Assembly: GCF_009362815.1 (NCBI RefSeq)
Contig: NZ_WHNX01000016.1
Span: 1 to 64,000 of the forward strand
Direction: 5' to 3'
DNA: 64,000 nt
From: Alkalibaculum sporogenes
GTDB lineage: Bacteria > Bacillota > Clostridia > Eubacteriales > Alkalibacteraceae
In this document: piece after piece, positions 54,832 to 64,000 of the stretch
How the letters are laid out: the number at the start of each line of letters is the position of its first letter
Numbering within the stretch: the stretch's first letter is position 1
Notes under the pieces: generated by a model
Databases searched by the model: none
Seen by the model: only the letters and a program-made list of their open reading frames with translations
What the model was told of the DNA's origin: nothing
Position numbers and translations under genes: made by a program

Positions 54832-56139
54832 ATGAATAAAAAAATTAGAATTATAATACTTATTATGTTGTTATTACTAAATAGTACAGCCTACGCTAAT
54901 AATCTGAATTTTGCAGATGATAGAGGAATACTATTATTTGAAGAAAAGAGTGATACGGTTTTATATGAACAAAACTCTGAAATTAGATTCTATCCTGCGA
55001 GTACTACAAAGATTATGACTGCCTTATTAGTAATTGAAAACATGAATTTAGATGATAAAATAACTGTTGGCAATGAAGTGACGCTAATATCTGCAGATAG
55101 TAGTAAGGCTGGAATAAAGCAAGGAGAAGTATTAACCGTCAAAGAATTACTGTATGGATTGTTAATTGCATCTGGAAATGACATTGCAAATACCCTTGCT
55201 ACTAATGTAGGTCAAAAAATTGGAAATGTTAATAATACGGTAGATTCAATAGATTATTTTGTAAGTATGATGAACGAACGAGCCTATAGTCTAGAGACAA
55301 AGGACACAAACTTTGTTAATCCTCACGGACTACATGATGAAAATCAATACAGTACTCCTTCAGATATGCTTATAATTACTAGAGAGTTATTAAAACACGA
55401 AGAAATAAAAGAAATTGTTAGTACAGTTAAGTATCCACTAGTAACGAAAACGTCAAACTATTTATGGGTCAATACAAATGTATTATTACATAAAAATTGG
55501 GATGATGTTCCTTATATAAGTAGGCAAGGAAAAAATCAATATTACAGCCAACAAGTAAATGGAATAAAGACAGGATTTACAAATCCAGCAGGTAGATGTA
55601 TTATTTTTTCTGCAAACAAAAATAAAATGGAACTTTTAGGATTAATATATCATAGTACATATGATGATATATGGCAAGAAAGTATTGATTTAATGAATTT
55701 TGCTACTGAAACCTATTCATATATAAATATTATTGAAAATAATAAAGAAATAGATAGTTTTAAAATATCAAATCCCAGGGATATAGAACACAATAGTATA
55801 TCAATTATTACAAAGAAAGATATACCTTACTTATTATACGCTGAGGATAAAAATAATATTGAACAGATAGTTAGTTATGATGAGGAAATATTCTATGAAG
55901 TTGAAGATAGGATTTATAAGCTAAAGAGAAATATTAAGGAAAATGAAAAAGTTGGACAGGTCACATATTCTTTAGATGATAAAATAATAGCTAAGAGTGA
56001 AATATATACAGCTAATTCTATTGAAAAAATAAGTTTTTTAGATTTATTTTATCATTGGCAATTTCTATTATTGTGTTTTGTTTTATTATGTTTAATTATT
56101 CGAATATATAGAGTTAAAAGAAAGAGAAGAAAAAAATAA
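54832..56139 (+). CDS. D-alanyl-D-alanine carboxypeptidase (DacF/DacB-like)
   Basis: S11 penicillin-binding protein, 435 residues. It has a signal peptide (1-22), the active Ser in YPASTTKIMTALLVIE, SGN in LLIASGNDIANTLA, KTG in VNGIKTGFTNPAG, a C-terminal beta domain, and a final membrane helix (about 400-425) followed by a basic tail. The true membrane helix replaces the usual amphipathic anchor. It trims stem pentapeptides of peptidoglycan outside the membrane; related proteins act in the spore cortex. Confidence 0.9.
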   Translation: MNKKIRIIILIMLLLLNSTAYANNLNFADDRGILLFEEKSDTVLYEQNSEIRFYPASTTKIMTALLVIENMNLDDKITVGNEVTLISADSSKAGIKQGEVLTVKELLYGLLIASGNDIANTLATNVGQKIGNVNNTVDSIDYFVSMMNERAYSLETKDTNFVNPHGLHDENQYSTPSDMLIITRELLKHEEIKEIVSTVKYPLVTKTSNYLWVNTNVLLHKNWDDVPYISRQGKNQYYSQQVNGIKTGFTNPAGRCIIFSANKNKMELLGLIYHSTYDDIWQESIDLMNFATETYSYINIIENNKEIDSFKISNPRDIEHNSISIITKKDIPYLLYAEDKNNIEQIVSYDEEIFYEVEDRIYKLKRNIKENEKVGQVTYSLDDKIIAKSEIYTANSIEKISFLDLFYHWQFLLLCFVLLCLIIRIYRVKRKRRKK

Positions 56140-56162
56140 AAATTACGTTAGGTGTAGATAAA

Positions 56163-58556
56163 TTGAAAATACCAGAATTATTGGCCCCTGTAGGCCATAT
56201 GGAAGCTTTAAAAGCAGCTGTTTTTGCAGGTGCAGATGCTGTGTACCTTGGTGGCAAGGAATTTAATGCCAGAATGAATGCAGACAATTTTTCAAGAGAG
56301 GAATTAATTGAAGCAGTAAAGTACTGTCATATATTTGAAGTAAACATATATATTACTATTAATATTCTATTAAAAGACAAGGAAATTAAACAAGTTATAG
56401 ATTATATTTACTTTTTATATGATATTGGCGTAGATGCACTAATTATACAAGATTTAGGCTTATTCTTTCTTTTAAACAAAATCTTCAAAGAACTTCCTAT
56501 TCATAGTAGTACACAGATGTTTGTGCATAGCCTGTATGGTGTTAAATTATTAGAAGAATTAGGATTTGAAAGAATAGTATTGGCTAGAGAATTGACTGCA
56601 AACGAAGTTAAATATATCGTAGATCATACAAATAAGGAAATTAAGATATTTAATCATGGTGCTATGTGTTTATGTTATTCTGGACAATGTTTAATGAGCT
56701 CTATGATAGGTGGAAGAAGTGGTAATCGAGGATGTTGTGCACAACCTTGTAGAAAAACTTATGAACTATGGAGTGAAAACAATCAAATTGACAAAGGACA
56801 TTTGTTAAGTCCTAAAGATTTAAATACTTTAGATAGAGTATCAAGTTTAATTAATACAGGTGCACATTCTTTAAAAATAGAAGGTCGTAAGAAAAGTGCT
56901 GAGTATGTATACACTGTAGTTTCTGCATACAGGAAACTGATCGATGCTAGTTATATTGGTGATAAGGTAAGTTTATCAGCTAGAGAGTTGCTGGATGTTG
57001 AACAGGTCTTTAATAGAAAATTTACTAGTGGATACTTATTTACAGAGAAACTTACACAAGAAGAATTAATAATTAAAGATAATCCTAGAAAAAGGGGAGT
57101 ATTAGTAGGTGAAGTAATAAGTATAAAGGGAAATATGTCGTGTATTAAACTAACTAACCATATTACTTTAGGTGATGGATTATTAGTTTTGGGTAAAAAT
57201 ACTGAATATGGAGAAACTTTAAACGAATTATATGATGAATATGGTAAAGAAATAGAACATGGATCTACTGGCGAAAAGGTTATTGTTTCTTTAAGAAAAA
57301 GTGTTCATAATGGAGATAAAGTATATAAGACATCAGATAGTACAATTACTAGTAATCTAAAAGAATTACTGAACAAAGAATTTCCTAGAATTATCCCTAT
57401 TAAAATGAATGTATCTTTAAGAATAGGCGAAGTCATCAAGGCTCAAGCACAATGGAAAGAAAATAGATTCGAGTTTAGTGGTACTAAGATAGTTGAAAAG
57501 GCAAAGAACAAACCTTTGGAAATTAAAAGAATTCAAGATCAGTTTTCCAAGCTTGGAAATACACCTTTTAAACTGTCAGAAATTTCAGTTGAGCTTGATG
57601 AAAATGCTATCGTCTCAATTTCAGAACTAAATGAAGTAAGAAGAGCATTAATTGAAAAAATAACTGATAAGATAATTAAAGTTGATCGACCAATTATCGA
57701 AGTAAAAAATATATCACAAGCACTAGAAATAAAGCCTATTATCAAAAGTGTGTTAAAGAATAAATTGGTAGTTAACACCTCCAGAATTGATTTGTTGCCA
57801 TATATAGCAGGTTCTAATGCAGATGAAATTATCTTTGGAGGAGATATTGAATTTGACATAATTTTGTATGCAAAAGCAGTAGAAATTTGCAAAAAACATA
57901 ATAAAAGTATAATGTTATCATTCCCTAGTGTTACTAGAAATAAATATATTGAAAATTTATTAAAATATATTAAACAGATTAAATGTATAGAACCTAATGG
58001 AGTTTTAATAGGTAATTACGAAATATTATCTATCTTTAGGAAAACAGGTTTAAGGCTTGAATCTGACTACAAGTTTAATGCTTTTAATAGATTCGCACTA
58101 TTACAATTAGAGGAGTTAGGTTTTGAGTCTGCTTATTTGCCATTAGAATTAAATCAAAATGAGATAAATATTATTGTAAAAAATAGAAATATAGATATAG
58201 GACTTTGTGTTCATGGAAATACTGAATTGATGGTTACTGAATATAGTTTGTTAAAGGAACCAGGGAAAATTGGTTATTTAAAAGATAAATTAGAATTTCA
58301 GTTCCCAGTCTATACAGATTTCATGAATAGAACTCATATATATAACGGTAAGAAACTTAGTTTATACGATGAGATTGATAAAATAGAGAATGTTAGTAAG
58401 TATAGAATTGATATAACTACCGAAGAAGTGGATGAAGTACTATATACTATAGAGGGCTATAGTGACAGGCTAAGAGCTAACTATAAAAATTATGAAGGAT
58501 TAACTACTAAAAATTCAAATATAACCAAAGGTCATTATAAACGAGGAGTACTTTAG
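56163..58556 (+). CDS. U32 peptidase with DUF3656 domain (RlhA-like)
   Basis: 797 residues, about twice the small U32 form. Residues 1-340 are the U32 domain (IPELLAPVGHMEALKAAVFAGADAVYLGG, ELTANEVKYI, and the cysteine set in GAMCLCYSGQCLMSSMI and GCCAQPCRK). The middle (about 380-500) fits DUF3656, and a second TIM-barrel-like half follows. The architecture is that of E. coli RlhA, which hydroxylates 23S rRNA C2501, so the protein may be an RNA hydroxylase component rather than a peptidase. TTG start with TAGGTG upstream. Confidence 0.85.
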   Translation: MKIPELLAPVGHMEALKAAVFAGADAVYLGGKEFNARMNADNFSREELIEAVKYCHIFEVNIYITINILLKDKEIKQVIDYIYFLYDIGVDALIIQDLGLFFLLNKIFKELPIHSSTQMFVHSLYGVKLLEELGFERIVLARELTANEVKYIVDHTNKEIKIFNHGAMCLCYSGQCLMSSMIGGRSGNRGCCAQPCRKTYELWSENNQIDKGHLLSPKDLNTLDRVSSLINTGAHSLKIEGRKKSAEYVYTVVSAYRKLIDASYIGDKVSLSARELLDVEQVFNRKFTSGYLFTEKLTQEELIIKDNPRKRGVLVGEVISIKGNMSCIKLTNHITLGDGLLVLGKNTEYGETLNELYDEYGKEIEHGSTGEKVIVSLRKSVHNGDKVYKTSDSTITSNLKELLNKEFPRIIPIKMNVSLRIGEVIKAQAQWKENRFEFSGTKIVEKAKNKPLEIKRIQDQFSKLGNTPFKLSEISVELDENAIVSISELNEVRRALIEKITDKIIKVDRPIIEVKNISQALEIKPIIKSVLKNKLVVNTSRIDLLPYIAGSNADEIIFGGDIEFDIILYAKAVEICKKHNKSIMLSFPSVTRNKYIENLLKYIKQIKCIEPNGVLIGNYEILSIFRKTGLRLESDYKFNAFNRFALLQLEELGFESAYLPLELNQNEINIIVKNRNIDIGLCVHGNTELMVTEYSLLKEPGKIGYLKDKLEFQFPVYTDFMNRTHIYNGKKLSLYDEIDKIENVSKYRIDITTEEVDEVLYTIEGYSDRLRANYKNYEGLTTKNSNITKGHYKRGVL

Positions 58557-58700
58557 CTTTCCTTTTAAGATAGGAAAGTTTGACTAGCTCGCTCAGATTT
58601 AAAATTTCCTATTTTACTTGAAGTTCGTTGGAGACGCTTTCTTGTAATAGGGCAGTATTTAAAGCGCAGCTATAATCTAGATGTGTAAAGGGGTAATTTA
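58557..58700 (+). other. Hairpin-containing spacer before mutS2
   Basis: CTTTCCT pairs with AGGAAAG at 58,557-58,578, a weak terminator without T-run. Further on CCTATTTTAC (about 58,608) can pair imperfectly with GTAATAGG at about 58,647. The spacer has no gene. It does not share the core of the repeat family. Confidence 0.4.
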
Positions 58701-61061
58701 ATGAACGGTAAGACATTAAGAGTACTAGAATATAATAAAGTAATTAAAAATCTTAAAGAGTTTGCTGTATCTGAAAAAGGATCTGAGAGTATTGAAAGTT
58801 TAAAGCCTATTTCATCAAGGGCTAGAATAGAGATCCTTCTTAAAGAAACTGACGAAGCAGTAAGGATGCTTTTAAGTAATGGTACGATCCCTTTAGAAGG
58901 ATTTTATGAGCTTAGTTATATTTTGAAAAAAGCAAAGATAAATTCTATATTAAGTTTAAAAGACTTAATGCAAATTGGTGCAACTTTGCGAGTTATTAAA
59001 AGTGTAAGAAAGTATTGTGAAGAAATTAACACAATGGAAAAATTTAATATAATTGACACTCTTGTAAGTTCATTAGAGGAGATATCCGATTTAGAAAAAG
59101 AAATTTCAAGATGTATATTATCAGAGGAAGAGTTAGCAGATAACGCTAGTGATGAGTTGTTTTCTGTTAGAAGACAAATTAATAGAAAAAATCAAAATAT
59201 CAAAGAAAAACTAAGTTCTATGCTTACTTCACCTACTTATCAAAAATACTTGCAAGATCAAATTATTACAATTAGGCAAGATCGTTATGTATTACCAATA
59301 AAATTAGAGTATAGAAGTAATGTTGCAGGTATTGTTCATGATCAATCATCTACAGGAGCGACGCTATTTATCGAACCAATGGCAGTAGTAGAAATGAACA
59401 ACGATTTAAAGAAACTAAAATTACAAGAAATAGCTGAAGTAGAACGTATACTACGTGATTTTACTTTACAAGTAGCCTCTTATTATGATGAGTTATCATA
59501 TAATTATGAGACACTTATTCAATTAGATGTAATATTTGCTAAGGGAAAATATGCTCTAAATATTAATGCAGTATGTCCTAAACTAAATGATGCCTTGTAT
59601 TTTAATTTAATAAAAGCAAGACATCCACTTATTGACGCAGAAAGTGTTGTAGCTTCAGATATTTACTTAGGTGAAAAATTTAATACATTGGTAATTACAG
59701 GTCCAAATACAGGTGGTAAAACCGTTGTCTTGAAAACTGTTGGACTGATGTGCCTTATGGTACAAACTGGATTATTTATCCCAGTAAATGATCAAAGTAG
59801 TATATGTATATATGAAAATATTTTTGCAGATATTGGAGATGAGCAGAGTATAGAGCAAAGCTTATCTACATTTTCTTCCCATATGACTAATATTGTCGAT
59901 ATAGTAAAGCATAAAGTTGATAAAACATTAGTATTGTTAGATGAATTAGGAGCAGGTACTGATCCTACAGAGGGTGCAGCGCTAGCAATGGCAATACTAG
60001 ATTACCTACATTCAGGTGATGTAAGTACAATAGTGACAACTCATTACAGCGAGTTAAAACAATATGCAATTACTCAAGACAATGTTGAAAATGCTAGTGT
60101 GGAATTTAATGTTGAAACACTTAGTCCTACTTATAAGCTCTTAATAGGTATACCAGGTAAAAGTAATGCCTTTGAAATATCTAAAAGTTTAGGATTAAAT
60201 TATGAAATTATTGAAAATTCTAAGAAATACTTAAGTAACGAAAATATAAAATTTGAAGATATTTTACACGATATTGAAAAAAGAAACAAAGAAACAGAGC
60301 AAAATTATTATGAAGCTATTAAAAATCGGGAAAAATCGGAGAGTTTCTTACAAGAATTAGAGGTCGAGAAACAAAGAATCATTGAAAAACAAAAAAACGT
60401 TGAACTAATTGCTAAACAAAATGCCTTAAAAATTTTAGAAGATGCAAATGAACAAGCGTTGCAGATTATTAAAGAAATGAATCAAATAAAAACAAGGGCA
60501 AAAAATAGTTATACTGGAGAATTAGAAGAATTAAAAAGAGATCTAAAAGAAAAAGAAAATAAATTAATTGTAGAAATTAGCAAAGAAACTCCACAACACA
60601 ATAAATCTTCAAAACCATTTAAACCAGGTGATAGAGTTTTAGTAACATCCTTGAATCAAAAGGGTTATATTATAAAGGTAAATGCTGATAATTCTGCTCT
60701 AGTTGAATTAGGTATTATGAAATCTAAAGTAAATATAAGAGATATAGTACATGTAGATGAACAAGAAGTTGCTAAGAAAAATTATAGTAGAAGTGGTGTA
60801 CAGAGCAAGTCGAAGAATATACAAACTAGTATCGATGTAAGAGGAATGAACTCAGAGGAAGTAATAATGGATGTAGAGAAATTTATTGACGATGCTTATT
60901 TATCAAATTTAGCTCAGATTACTATCATCCATGGAAAGGGTACTGGCGTATTGCGTCAAGCAATTCAAATCCTTTTAAAGAAAAATAAACATGTGAGTGA
61001 ATTTAGATTAGGTGGATTCCATGAGGGTGGAATTGGTGCTACCATAGTTACACTTAAGTAA
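58701..61061 (+). CDS. mutS2: Endonuclease MutS2
   Basis: 786 residues: core and lever domains, Walker A ITGPNTGGKTVVLKTVG (about 333-349), Walker B TLVLLDELGAGTDPTEGAALAMAIL, HYSEL, a long coiled coil (about 510-640), a KOW-like segment (KPFKPGDRVLVTSLNQKGYI), and the C-terminal Smr nuclease domain with SIDVRGMNSEEV and TIIHGKGTGVLRQ. Family roles include suppression of homologous recombination and rescue of collided ribosomes. ATG after AAAGGGG. Confidence 0.96.
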   Translation: MNGKTLRVLEYNKVIKNLKEFAVSEKGSESIESLKPISSRARIEILLKETDEAVRMLLSNGTIPLEGFYELSYILKKAKINSILSLKDLMQIGATLRVIKSVRKYCEEINTMEKFNIIDTLVSSLEEISDLEKEISRCILSEEELADNASDELFSVRRQINRKNQNIKEKLSSMLTSPTYQKYLQDQIITIRQDRYVLPIKLEYRSNVAGIVHDQSSTGATLFIEPMAVVEMNNDLKKLKLQEIAEVERILRDFTLQVASYYDELSYNYETLIQLDVIFAKGKYALNINAVCPKLNDALYFNLIKARHPLIDAESVVASDIYLGEKFNTLVITGPNTGGKTVVLKTVGLMCLMVQTGLFIPVNDQSSICIYENIFADIGDEQSIEQSLSTFSSHMTNIVDIVKHKVDKTLVLLDELGAGTDPTEGAALAMAILDYLHSGDVSTIVTTHYSELKQYAITQDNVENASVEFNVETLSPTYKLLIGIPGKSNAFEISKSLGLNYEIIENSKKYLSNENIKFEDILHDIEKRNKETEQNYYEAIKNREKSESFLQELEVEKQRIIEKQKNVELIAKQNALKILEDANEQALQIIKEMNQIKTRAKNSYTGELEELKRDLKEKENKLIVEISKETPQHNKSSKPFKPGDRVLVTSLNQKGYIIKVNADNSALVELGIMKSKVNIRDIVHVDEQEVAKKNYSRSGVQSKSKNIQTSIDVRGMNSEEVIMDVEKFIDDAYLSNLAQITIIHGKGTGVLRQAIQILLKKNKHVSEFRLGGFHEGGIGATIVTLK

Positions 61062-61364
61062 TGGAATAGAATTTTGTCTCAAATTATCAGAGTAAGAGTA
61101 TGTATGAAAAGAACTCGAAGATAAACTAAATTTTTGAAAGTCGCTACGCTTATATAGTTTGCAACTTAATGCCCTGCTGCTTTAAATAACTTTTCGTGCA
61201 ATACCGTGTGATTCGTTATTGCTACTAATGATTTTTTATTTAAATTAGTGTATAATTAGTAATGAAAATTCTATGTAATGATTAAACACCATATAGAACA
61301 AACTTATAAATATTTTATAACAAAGAACACCTAAGAACTTAAACTAAAACGGGGTGCATAAATC
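61062..61364 (+). other. Non-coding spacer between mutS2 and the dCTP deaminase gene
   Basis: I see no gene in these 303 bases. GCAATA and TATTGC at about 61,198-61,222 could form a small hairpin. TATAAT at 61,251-61,256 is a -10 candidate for the dCTP deaminase gene, with no good -35. GGGGTG at about 61,351 is the ribosome site. Confidence 0.5.
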
Positions 61365-61898
61365 GTGATTTTATCGGACAAGACAATAATAGAACTTTTA
61401 AACAATGGTGAGTTACAAATAGACCCTATAGACCAAGAACAAATACAACCAGCATCAGTGGATATAAGATTAGGAAACCATTTTTTAAAGCTCGACGAAA
61501 ATAAAATAGAAGCTATGACTATGACTGATGAGATAAAATACATTTCATTTGAATGTAATGAGGTTATTATACCGCCAAATTCATTTTTATTAGCTACTAC
61601 AAAAGAATATATTAAACTTCCCAAAAATCTGACAGCTTTTGTTGAAGGTAGAAGTTCAATTGGTAGAATGGGTTTATTCATTCAAAATGCAGGTTGGGTT
61701 GATCCTGGATTTGAGGGAGAAATAACACTTGAACTATTTAATGCCAATAGATTACCTATTAAGCTCGAAGCAGGTCGTAGAATATGCCAATTAGTTTTTG
61801 CTTCTATGGATCAAGAAGCGTCAAACCCATATAGCGGAAAATATCAAGGACAAAGAAGTTCTACTGGAAGTAGAATATTTCTAGATATAGATAAGTAA
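61365..61898 (+). CDS. dcd: dCTP deaminase
   Basis: Deaminates dCTP to dUTP for dTMP synthesis. The 177 residues have [34 protein letters not shown], the substrate loop [33 protein letters not shown] with the catalytic Glu, and the C-terminal [15 protein letters not shown]. The full SSIGR motif and C-terminal lid make it a deaminase rather than dUTPase; a bifunctional form cannot be ruled out. GTG start. Confidence 0.93.
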   Translation: MILSDKTIIELLNNGELQIDPIDQEQIQPASVDIRLGNHFLKLDENKIEAMTMTDEIKYISFECNEVIIPPNSFLLATTKEYIKLPKNLTAFVEGRSSIGRMGLFIQNAGWVDPGFEGEITLELFNANRLPIKLEAGRRICQLVFASMDQEASNPYSGKYQGQRSSTGSRIFLDIDK

Positions 61899-61904
61899 GG
61901 TTAT

Positions 61905-62105
61905 ATGATAAGGATAGTTGGATTGTTGTTATTATTAGTGTTTACGCTTTTTGCTTTTTGGGTAATGGCTAAGATTGTAATTGAATCAAACCATATAATT
62001 AATAAGAGAATGAAAAAAGCAGGTCATAAAGGAAGTTATGCTCAATATAAAAAAAATATAAACCAGGAAGATATAAGAAAAAAAAGTAAGAAAAGAAGAA
62101 AGTAA
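61905..62105 (+). CDS. Small membrane protein with basic tail
   Basis: 66 residues. An N-terminal membrane helix (about 3-26, rich in Leu and Phe) is followed by a strongly basic, Lys/Arg-rich cytoplasmic tail ending KKSKKRRK. I recognise no family. It begins 6 nt after the dCTP deaminase stop, with TAAGG as a weak ribosome site, so it is probably cotranscribed. Confidence 0.65.
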   Translation: MIRIVGLLLLLVFTLFAFWVMAKIVIESNHIINKRMKKAGHKGSYAQYKKNINQEDIRKKSKKRRK

Positions 62106-62130
62106 TTGATAAAGGTATAGGTGGTAGGTA

Positions 62131-63261
62131 GTGAAAATAAAAAAAATCTACTTGATAGTTATAATTAGTGGAATAATGTTATTGTCTAGTTGTTTTAATG
62201 AAGAAATTGAAAATAAAACTGATGATATAATTGAAAACGAGCAGATTGAGGATTATAATACCATTTTTGAGAGTGTAGAACTTGAAAACAATGAAGATTA
62301 TAATATACATAGGATTACTCAAGATGGTACATTGCTTGAAATACTAAATAACAAAAATATCTTAATAAGTAAAGATAATAACAACTTAGTTGTATATAAT
62401 ACAAAAAATCAAGATGAAAATATAATAGCAGAAGAGGCATGGAATGCTACAGTATCTATTGATAAATCAATAATATCATATGAAAAAGAAGATGGTATAT
62501 ATGTGTCAAGTATCAATGGTAATGATAGTATATTAGTCTATTCTCTAAATGATGAAATAACAAGAAATTTTATTATTTCGAGTGATAGTAAAAGTATTTT
62601 AATTCAAACTATAAAAGATGATGAGTTTCAGAATAAAATAGTTGATTTGGAAGGAAATGTTAAGGAACTAAATATAACCGAAAACGACGACTTCATAATA
62701 ACCAAACTAATCTATTTTAGAAATAATAGATTATATGCAACTGCACAAATTAAAAAAGATAAGATAGATGTTAATGATGAAGAATTAATCAAGACTACAG
62801 ATCTTATAAGATTAGATACTAATACCGGGGCTGTAAAAAATATTACTAATATGTCGCCGCAAGATCAAACATATCTACTCGATATATACGATGAAGACAA
62901 ATTACTTATAAAGATTGAAGAAACTACTGTCGATGACGATGGGATTAATGTAAAAAATAGTATTAAGAGAGTTAATTTAAGTAATGGGGGAATCTATAGT
63001 ACAAGAATAGATATAGCAGATACTACAGTAATTAAAATACTAGATAGGGAAACTGAATATATTTGGCTTGAGGAACCAATTGAATATGATATAAAATTTC
63101 CAAACAAATTAGAAATAAAATATAGGAATAATAAGGGAGTAGTTGATACTATTGGATCTATAACCTCAGGAATACCATCAACTATTTTTGTTCAAGATAA
63201 TGATATTTATTTCAATTCTAATGGGGATATATATATAATTGATATGTTAAATAGAGAATGA
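62131..63261 (+). CDS. Putative lipoprotein with beta-propeller-like repeats
   Basis: 376 residues. A lipoprotein signal peptide ends in the lipobox LLSSC at about residues 17-21, then an acidic linker rich in Glu and Asn. The remainder alternates short beta-strands with Asp/Asn-rich turns (IHRITQDGTLLEIL, SIISYEKEDGIYVSSING, FIISSDSKSILIQTI), as in TolB/WD40-like propellers. No catalytic motif seen; function unknown. GTG start with AGGTGG upstream. It lies 18 nt before a cysteine desulfurase gene. Confidence 0.72.
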   Translation: MKIKKIYLIVIISGIMLLSSCFNEEIENKTDDIIENEQIEDYNTIFESVELENNEDYNIHRITQDGTLLEILNNKNILISKDNNNLVVYNTKNQDENIIAEEAWNATVSIDKSIISYEKEDGIYVSSINGNDSILVYSLNDEITRNFIISSDSKSILIQTIKDDEFQNKIVDLEGNVKELNITENDDFIITKLIYFRNNRLYATAQIKKDKIDVNDEELIKTTDLIRLDTNTGAVKNITNMSPQDQTYLLDIYDEDKLLIKIEETTVDDDGINVKNSIKRVNLSNGGIYSTRIDIADTTVIKILDRETEYIWLEEPIEYDIKFPNKLEIKYRNNKGVVDTIGSITSGIPSTIFVQDNDIYFNSNGDIYIIDMLNRE

Positions 63262-63279
63262 AGTAAGGAGTATTAAATA

Positions 63280-64000
63280 TTGATTTATTTAGATAATAGT
63301 GCAACTACACGTGTAGACGAAGATGTAATTAATATAATGAATTTATACCATAGTATAAACTATGGAAATCCTTCGTCTCTTCATCGTATGGGTTTAGCTG
63401 CTGAGAAAGCATTAGATACAGCTAGAATTCAATTAGCATCACTACTTGGTGTAGACAATAAGACGATATATTTTCTATCTGGTGGAACAGAAGGAAATAA
63501 CCTAGCTATATCAAGTGCAATAAGCAAAAATAAAAGATTAGGCAACAAACTTATAACAACTAAAATAGAACATCCTTCTGTATTAGAGGTATTTAGACAT
63601 TTTAGTACCTGTGGCTATGAGGTATGCTACTTAGATGTAGATAGAAGTGGATTTATAAATACGAATCAATTAGAAGAAGTATTGAGTGAAGAAACAATTG
63701 TTGTTAGTATAATGAAAGTTAACAACGAAATTGGTTGTATTCAGAATTTAAAGAGAATAGGGGAGATTGTTAAAAAGAAATCTCCACAATGTATTATCCA
63801 TTCTGATTGTGTACAAGCATTAGGGAAAGTTCCCTTAAAACCAATTTTAGATGGAATAGATATATTGACTTTTAGTGGTCATAAATTTCATGGGCCTAAG
63901 GGCAGTGGAGGAATATACGTAAATAAAGAATTAAATCTTAAAACTCACACATTTGGAGGTGGGCAAGAAAGAGGTCTTCGATCAGGTACTGAAAATGTGC
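63280..64000 (+). CDS. Second cysteine desulfurase (NifS-like), cut by window end
   Basis: Begins at the TTG at 63,280, after TAAGGAG, and runs off the window, with 240 codons visible. It has MIYLDNSATTRVDEDV, NYGNPSSLHRMG, FLSGGTEGNNLAI, TTKIEHPSV with the cofactor His, HSDCVQALGK, the PLP lysine in FSGHKFHGPKGSGGIYV and the GGGQERGLRSGTENV end. The catalytic Cys loop is beyond the window. In Clostridia such a second copy often precedes thiI for tRNA 4-thiouridine; this cannot be checked here. Confidence 0.93.
   Translation, partial: MIYLDNSATTRVDEDVINIMNLYHSINYGNPSSLHRMGLAAEKALDTARIQLASLLGVDNKTIYFLSGGTEGNNLAISSAISKNKRLGNKLITTKIEHPSVLEVFRHFSTCGYEVCYLDVDRSGFINTNQLEEVLSEETIVVSIMKVNNEIGCIQNLKRIGEIVKKKSPQCIIHSDCVQALGKVPLKPILDGIDILTFSGHKFHGPKGSGGIYVNKELNLKTHTFGGGQERGLRSGTENV

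Noticed and set aside
58590-58690. Another copy of the structured repeat before mutS2
   Set aside because: It has imperfect pairing but lacks the AGTGCC-CGACC core and the GCAGA opening.
61130-61230. Another copy of the structured repeat before the dCTP deaminase gene
   Set aside because: Only a small GCAATA/TATTGC hairpin is present; no core match on either strand.
1-64000. tRNA or rRNA genes, insertion sequences, prophage or integrase genes
   Set aside because: I scanned for rRNA and tRNA signatures (GGTTCGAATCC-type arms) and for transposase or integrase-like products and saw none.

Overview
The window is AT-rich, gene-dense DNA with every recognised gene on the + strand. It looks like a chromosomal segment of an anaerobic, endospore-forming member of the Clostridia. 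The grounds are an oxygen-independent cobalamin pathway with early cobalt insertion (cbiK, cbiD, cbiG), a pro-sigma-K gene, DacF-like and PbpI-like penicillin-binding proteins, an alanine T-box, RNase J, and the alaS-ireB-ruvX-DUF1292-mltG-methyltransferase-U32-PBP gene order known from Firmicutes. I cannot name the species.

Region 1 (1-22,300) is a nearly complete corrin factory. CbiMNQO imports cobalt. HemA, HemC, a CobA-HemD fusion, HemB and HemL make uroporphyrinogen III and precorrin-2, and a SirC-like dehydrogenase makes the chelatase substrate. CbiK inserts cobalt, and CbiL, C, D, E, T, F, G, H and J build the ring. A stand-alone corrinoid protein follows. A cobalamin riboswitch with its own terminator then precedes cbiA-cobD-cbiB. 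Cobyric acid synthase and the nucleotide-loop genes (cobU, cobS, cobT, cobC) and the adenosyltransferase are not in the window.

Region 2 (22,500-36,600) holds a nitroreductase-like protein, a Nudix hydrolase, ZapA, a Cys-rich protein, an iscR-iscS-iscU operon behind a probable IscR operator, an AI-2E family permease, T-box-alaS, ireB, a structured RNA ahead of a ferredoxin-fused aldo/keto reductase, ruvX, a DUF1292 gene, a Fur-family regulator with a palindromic operator in its promoter, and RNase J.

Region 3 (36,700-47,300) carries mltG, an O-methyltransferase, a U32 peptidase, a PBP, sigK, and a compact type IV pilus operon (pilB, pilT, pilC, pilA). Between sigK and pilB lies a tandem array of 115-bp units that fold as a three-way junction; the stems differ between units by compensating base changes.

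Region 4 (47,300-64,000) holds a decayed stretch, a Fur-box-controlled DUF2325 gene, an orphan adenine methyltransferase that resembles CamA of Clostridioides difficile, rarA, an M16C peptidase, dacF, a U32/DUF3656 peptidase, mutS2, dCTP deaminase, a small membrane protein, a lipoprotein and the start of a second cysteine desulfurase cut by the window end.

The items most worth following up are the structured repeat family (best copies at 42,304-42,646, related pieces at 1-166, 24,192-24,290 and 48,145-48,240), the CamA-like methyltransferase, the Fur box on DUF2325, and the unassigned structured RNA at about 32,562-32,715.
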